From positions 1 to 6,780 of the forward strand of contig CANHQC010000113.1 in assembly GCA_947462695.1 (NCBI GenBank): 6,780 nt of DNA. Reading direction: 5' to 3'. The notes beneath the pieces were generated by a model, which made no database searches, was not told where the DNA came from, and was given only the letters and a program-made list of their open reading frames with translations. The stretch is from Flavobacteriales bacterium (GTDB lineage Bacteria > Bacteroidota > Bacteroidia > Flavobacteriales_D > Crocinitomicaceae). Shown in pieces: positions 4,515 through 6,780 of the stretch (its first letter is position 1; each line of letters begins with the position of its first letter). The position numbers and the translations under genes were made by a program.

Positions 4515-5957
4515 CTAGTTATTTTTTTTTTCGAGAAAATAGTAGACTGGAATACCAAGGCAAACAATAAATAATCCTAAACCAGCAGTATAGGGTTTAT
4601 AAATGAGTAAATCAATGCAAATGGCTCCTGTTAAGACAATGTAAATGATGGGTAAAACTGGGTATCCAATCGCCCTGTAAGGCCTGTGAGTGTTAGGCTC
4701 TTTTCTTCTTAAAACAAAAATCCCTGCAATAGTTAAAATGTAAAATAGGAGTGACGCGAAGGTACTGTATTCTAATAAATCCCCATATTTACCTGACAAA
4801 CAAAGTACTGAGGCCCATACACATTGTATCCAAAGTGCTCGGGCAGGCACATGCTTGGAATTTAATTTAGAAGCGCTTTTAAAAAAAAGACCATCCTTTG
4901 ACATAGCATAATACAATCTTGATCCTGCCAGAATTAATCCGTTATTACATCCAAATGTTGAAACCATAATTAATGCTGCCATCAAAAGTCCACCGAATGA
5001 CCCAAAAAGAACAATTGCAGCACCTTCACCTACTCGATCGTCATTCGCGAACATAATTCCTCTTCCTAAAGCTTCAACAGAAGTTGGATCACCATGAATC
5101 GGCAAAAGCATAAGATAAGACACATTCGCAAGTATGTAAATTATGGTAACTATTAAAGTTCCAAAAAATAGACTGCGTGGAATATTTCTTTGTGGAGCTT
5201 TTATTTCTCCTGCGATGAAGGTGACATTGTTCCATGCATCCGAAGAGAATAGTGAATAGATAATAGTTGCTCCTAATGCTCCGACTAAAGCACCATTAGA
5301 CAATGGAGAAAAATTAACTTGTCCTGAATCCGAGACAGTTGTTTTTCCAGCGTTCCACATGTCGGAAAAATTCATTTGGAAACTTTCTGAATTGAAACCA
5401 ATGTAACATCCAATGCCAATCAAAGCAAATAGAGCAATTATTTTTGCTGAAGTAAAAACAACCTGGATCACCTTGCCATTTCTAACGCCATGTGCATTTA
5501 CAAACGTCAGAATGACTATGCTTAAGATAGCTAAAATTTGAGCATACGAAACATTTATATATCCATTAATTGCGACGGCAATTTTGGAAAGCGATGGATA
5601 AAAAACAGCTGTATATTTAGCAAAAGCTACAGCAACAGCCGCAATAACACCTGTTTGAATTACTGTGAATACTGTCCAGCCGTACAAAAATGAGATTCGT
5701 TTTCCGAACGCGCGTTGTATATAAACAAATTGTCCCCCTGCATTAGGCATCATGCCAGCAAGTTCACCATAACTCAATGCTGCTAAAACAGTAATAAATC
5801 CAGTTAAAGCCCAAACGACTAATATCCAACCAGAGGAACCTATATCGCGGGCCATTTGAGAAGTGACAATAAAAATACCGGATCCTATCATGGATCCGGC
5901 AACAATTAATGTAGCATCTAGAAAGCCTAATGAGCGATCTAATTTATTTTGAGTCAT
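4515..5957 (-). CDS. APC superfamily amino acid permease, LAT-like
   Basis: This 480-residue integral membrane protein is expected to have 12 transmembrane helices and move amino acids across the inner membrane, by proton or sodium symport or by exchange. The TM1 unwound region GSMIGSGIF (21-29) is the APC substrate-binding motif. SYGELAGMMPNAGGQFVYI (62-80) follows in TM2-TM3. The TM6 region has SSDAWNNVTFIAGEIKAPQR (238-257), resembling the WNN...E-K-P-R pattern of the L-type (LAT) family and bacterial relatives such as SteT. RLYYAMSKDGLF (347-358) is the usual TM8-TM9 linker motif. Substrate is not determinable. It starts 37 bases after the CAT-like gene, from which it differs clearly in the TM6 motif, so the two are distant paralogues rather than a recent duplication. 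A run of A in the last codons (Lys-Lys-Asn-Asn) is coding. Confidence 0.93.
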   Translation of the reverse strand: MTQNKLDRSLGFLDATLIVAGSMIGSGIFIVTSQMARDIGSSGWILVVWALTGFITVLAALSYGELAGMMPNAGGQFVYIQRAFGKRISFLYGWTVFTVIQTGVIAAVAVAFAKYTAVFYPSLSKIAVAINGYINVSYAQILAILSIVILTFVNAHGVRNGKVIQVVFTSAKIIALFALIGIGCYIGFNSESFQMNFSDMWNAGKTTVSDSGQVNFSPLSNGALVGALGATIIYSLFSSDAWNNVTFIAGEIKAPQRNIPRSLFFGTLIVTIIYILANVSYLMLLPIHGDPTSVEALGRGIMFANDDRVGEGAAIVLFGSFGGLLMAALIMVSTFGCNNGLILAGSRLYYAMSKDGLFFKSASKLNSKHVPARALWIQCVWASVLCLSGKYGDLLEYSTFASLLFYILTIAGIFVLRRKEPNTHRPYRAIGYPVLPIIYIVLTGAICIDLLIYKPYTAGLGLFIVCLGIPVYYFLEKKNN

Positions 5958-5994
5958 ACTCTTAGTAATTGATTACCTGCAATAAAGGATAGAT

Positions 5995-6780
5995 TTACTC
6001 AATTGAATCTTCATCATGATGAGTGATTGCTGCATCCAAATTGTAGTGATTTAGATTACTTTTTCTTCGACTATATACGAAATAGATAACGATGCCCAAA
6101 GCAAGCCAACTTAACGATAGCAATTGTGCATCCGAACTGAGGTTCCACATCAAATAGATGTTAATCAATATTCCAGAAACAGCAATTACAGGGAGTGCAG
6201 GAACCTTAAAAGATCTTGGTAAATCTGGTTGTTTAACTCGCAATACCCACACCGCGATACAAACCATGAGGAATGCAAACAGTGTTCCGAAACTTGTCAT
6301 GTCGGCTAATTTATTAATCGGTGTAAAAGCAGCGACGATCGCAATTACAACTCCAAGAATATATAAATTACGCTGAGGTGTGCCTGATATAGGGTTGATT
6401 TGAGAAAACACTTTTGGGAGTAAACCATCTTTAGACATACCAAGAAATATGCGTGATTGTCCCATAATCATTACCATTAAAACTGAAATTAGTCCTACTG
6501 TTGCAGCAATTGTAATTATATAACTTGCCCATTGCTGACCTGCAATATCGAACGCATATGCAACAGGTGCCTTAATTGCATCAGGGTAAGCTCCATTCGG
6601 ATTAAAATCTTGGTAATTCATCATGCCCGTTAAAACCAACGAAACAAGGATATAAAGAAACGTACAAATTAGAAGTGAAACTACAATTGCAAAAGGGACA
6701 TCTTTTTTAGGATTAATGGCTTCACCAGCTTGAGTTGAAACGGCATCAAATCCAACATAGGCGAAGAATATAGCTGCAGC
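5995..6780 (-). CDS. APC superfamily amino acid permease, CAT-like (5' end outside the window)
   Basis: The open frame continues in phase to the right edge: base 6780 is the first base of a codon, leaving 261 visible residues with the start missing. The first visible residues, AAAIFFAYVGFDAVSTQAGE, are the TM6 signature of the cationic amino acid transporter (CAT) family, followed by NPKKDVPFAI. Further on are GQSRIFLGMSKDGLLPKVFS and about six more hydrophobic helices, then a charged cytoplasmic tail (RRKSNLN to HHDEDSIE). Compared with typical family lengths near 460-490, roughly the first 200-230 residues (TM1-TM5) are missing. An in-frame TTG at 6637-6639 lies inside a membrane helix and is not a credible start. 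Bacterial relatives carry neutral or cationic amino acids; the substrate here is unknown. The next gene downstream is a second APC permease, likely in the same operon. Confidence 0.93.
   Translation of the reverse strand, partial: AAAIFFAYVGFDAVSTQAGEAINPKKDVPFAIVVSLLICTFLYILVSLVLTGMMNYQDFNPNGAYPDAIKAPVAYAFDIAGQQWASYIITIAATVGLISVLMVMIMGQSRIFLGMSKDGLLPKVFSQINPISGTPQRNLYILGVVIAIVAAFTPINKLADMTSFGTLFAFLMVCIAVWVLRVKQPDLPRSFKVPALPVIAVSGILINIYLMWNLSSDAQLLSLSWLALGIVIYFVYSRRKSNLNHYNLDAAITHHDEDSIE

Noticed and set aside
4521..4531. Plus-strand T run near the end of the LAT-like permease as a terminator
   Set aside because: On the coding strand this is the A run of Lys-Lys-Asn codons before the stop, and no stem precedes it on the plus strand.
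6637..6639. In-frame TTG as the start of the CAT-like permease
   Set aside because: The frame stays open upstream to the window edge and encodes the conserved TM6 signature of the family, so this TTG is an internal leucine codon.
1..6780. Mobile element, CRISPR array, defence or biosynthetic system
   Set aside because: I found no direct repeat array, transposase or terminal repeats. The only recombinase is a Xer-type housekeeping protein in its usual context, and codon use and base composition look even across the genes.

Overview
The window reads as chromosomal housekeeping DNA from a member of the Bacteroidota, probably an AT-rich Flavobacteriales-type organism. Three things point there. 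The promoters match the phylum's TTTG / TAnnTTTG form (-33/-7). Shine-Dalgarno sequences are mostly absent. The block rpsU-xerC-hpf-tRNA-Thr-tRNA-Tyr is, from memory, a conserved Bacteroidota arrangement usually followed by more tRNAs, tuf, secE/nusG and the rpl/rpoBC genes, which would lie beyond the left edge. Every supported gene is on the minus strand, so transcription runs from high to low coordinates.

Reading in the direction of transcription, the right part (6780 to 4515) holds two amino-acid/polyamine/organocation (APC) superfamily permeases. The first is a CAT-like transporter whose N-terminal part lies outside the window. The second is a complete 480-residue LAT-like permease. A 99-base gap without a convincing signal follows. 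Next comes a likely operon (4415 to 1835): a membrane-anchored protein with three helix-hairpin-helix units (ComEA-like), adenine phosphoribosyltransferase (apt), and a short-chain-type acyl-CoA dehydrogenase. The apt start region is dense: a well-formed promoter match ends four bases before the ATG, and a perfect 7-bp palindrome puts the ATG in a hairpin loop.

A strong promoter match next to the dehydrogenase stop codon starts the translation and chromosome-maintenance unit: rpsU (bS21), xerC (tyrosine recombinase) and hpf (short hibernation factor). A 9-bp hairpin with a U-tract, shaped like an intrinsic terminator, sits between rpsU and xerC. Its arms contain the xerC Shine-Dalgarno and its loop holds the start of the xerC ATG. 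A clear terminator follows hpf. Then a separate promoter drives the tRNA-Thr(TGT) and tRNA-Tyr(GTA) genes, which run toward the left edge.

I see no mobile element, CRISPR array, defence system or other obvious novel system. The observations most worth a second look are the two start codons embedded in hairpins (xerC and apt) and the predicted leaderless apt transcript.
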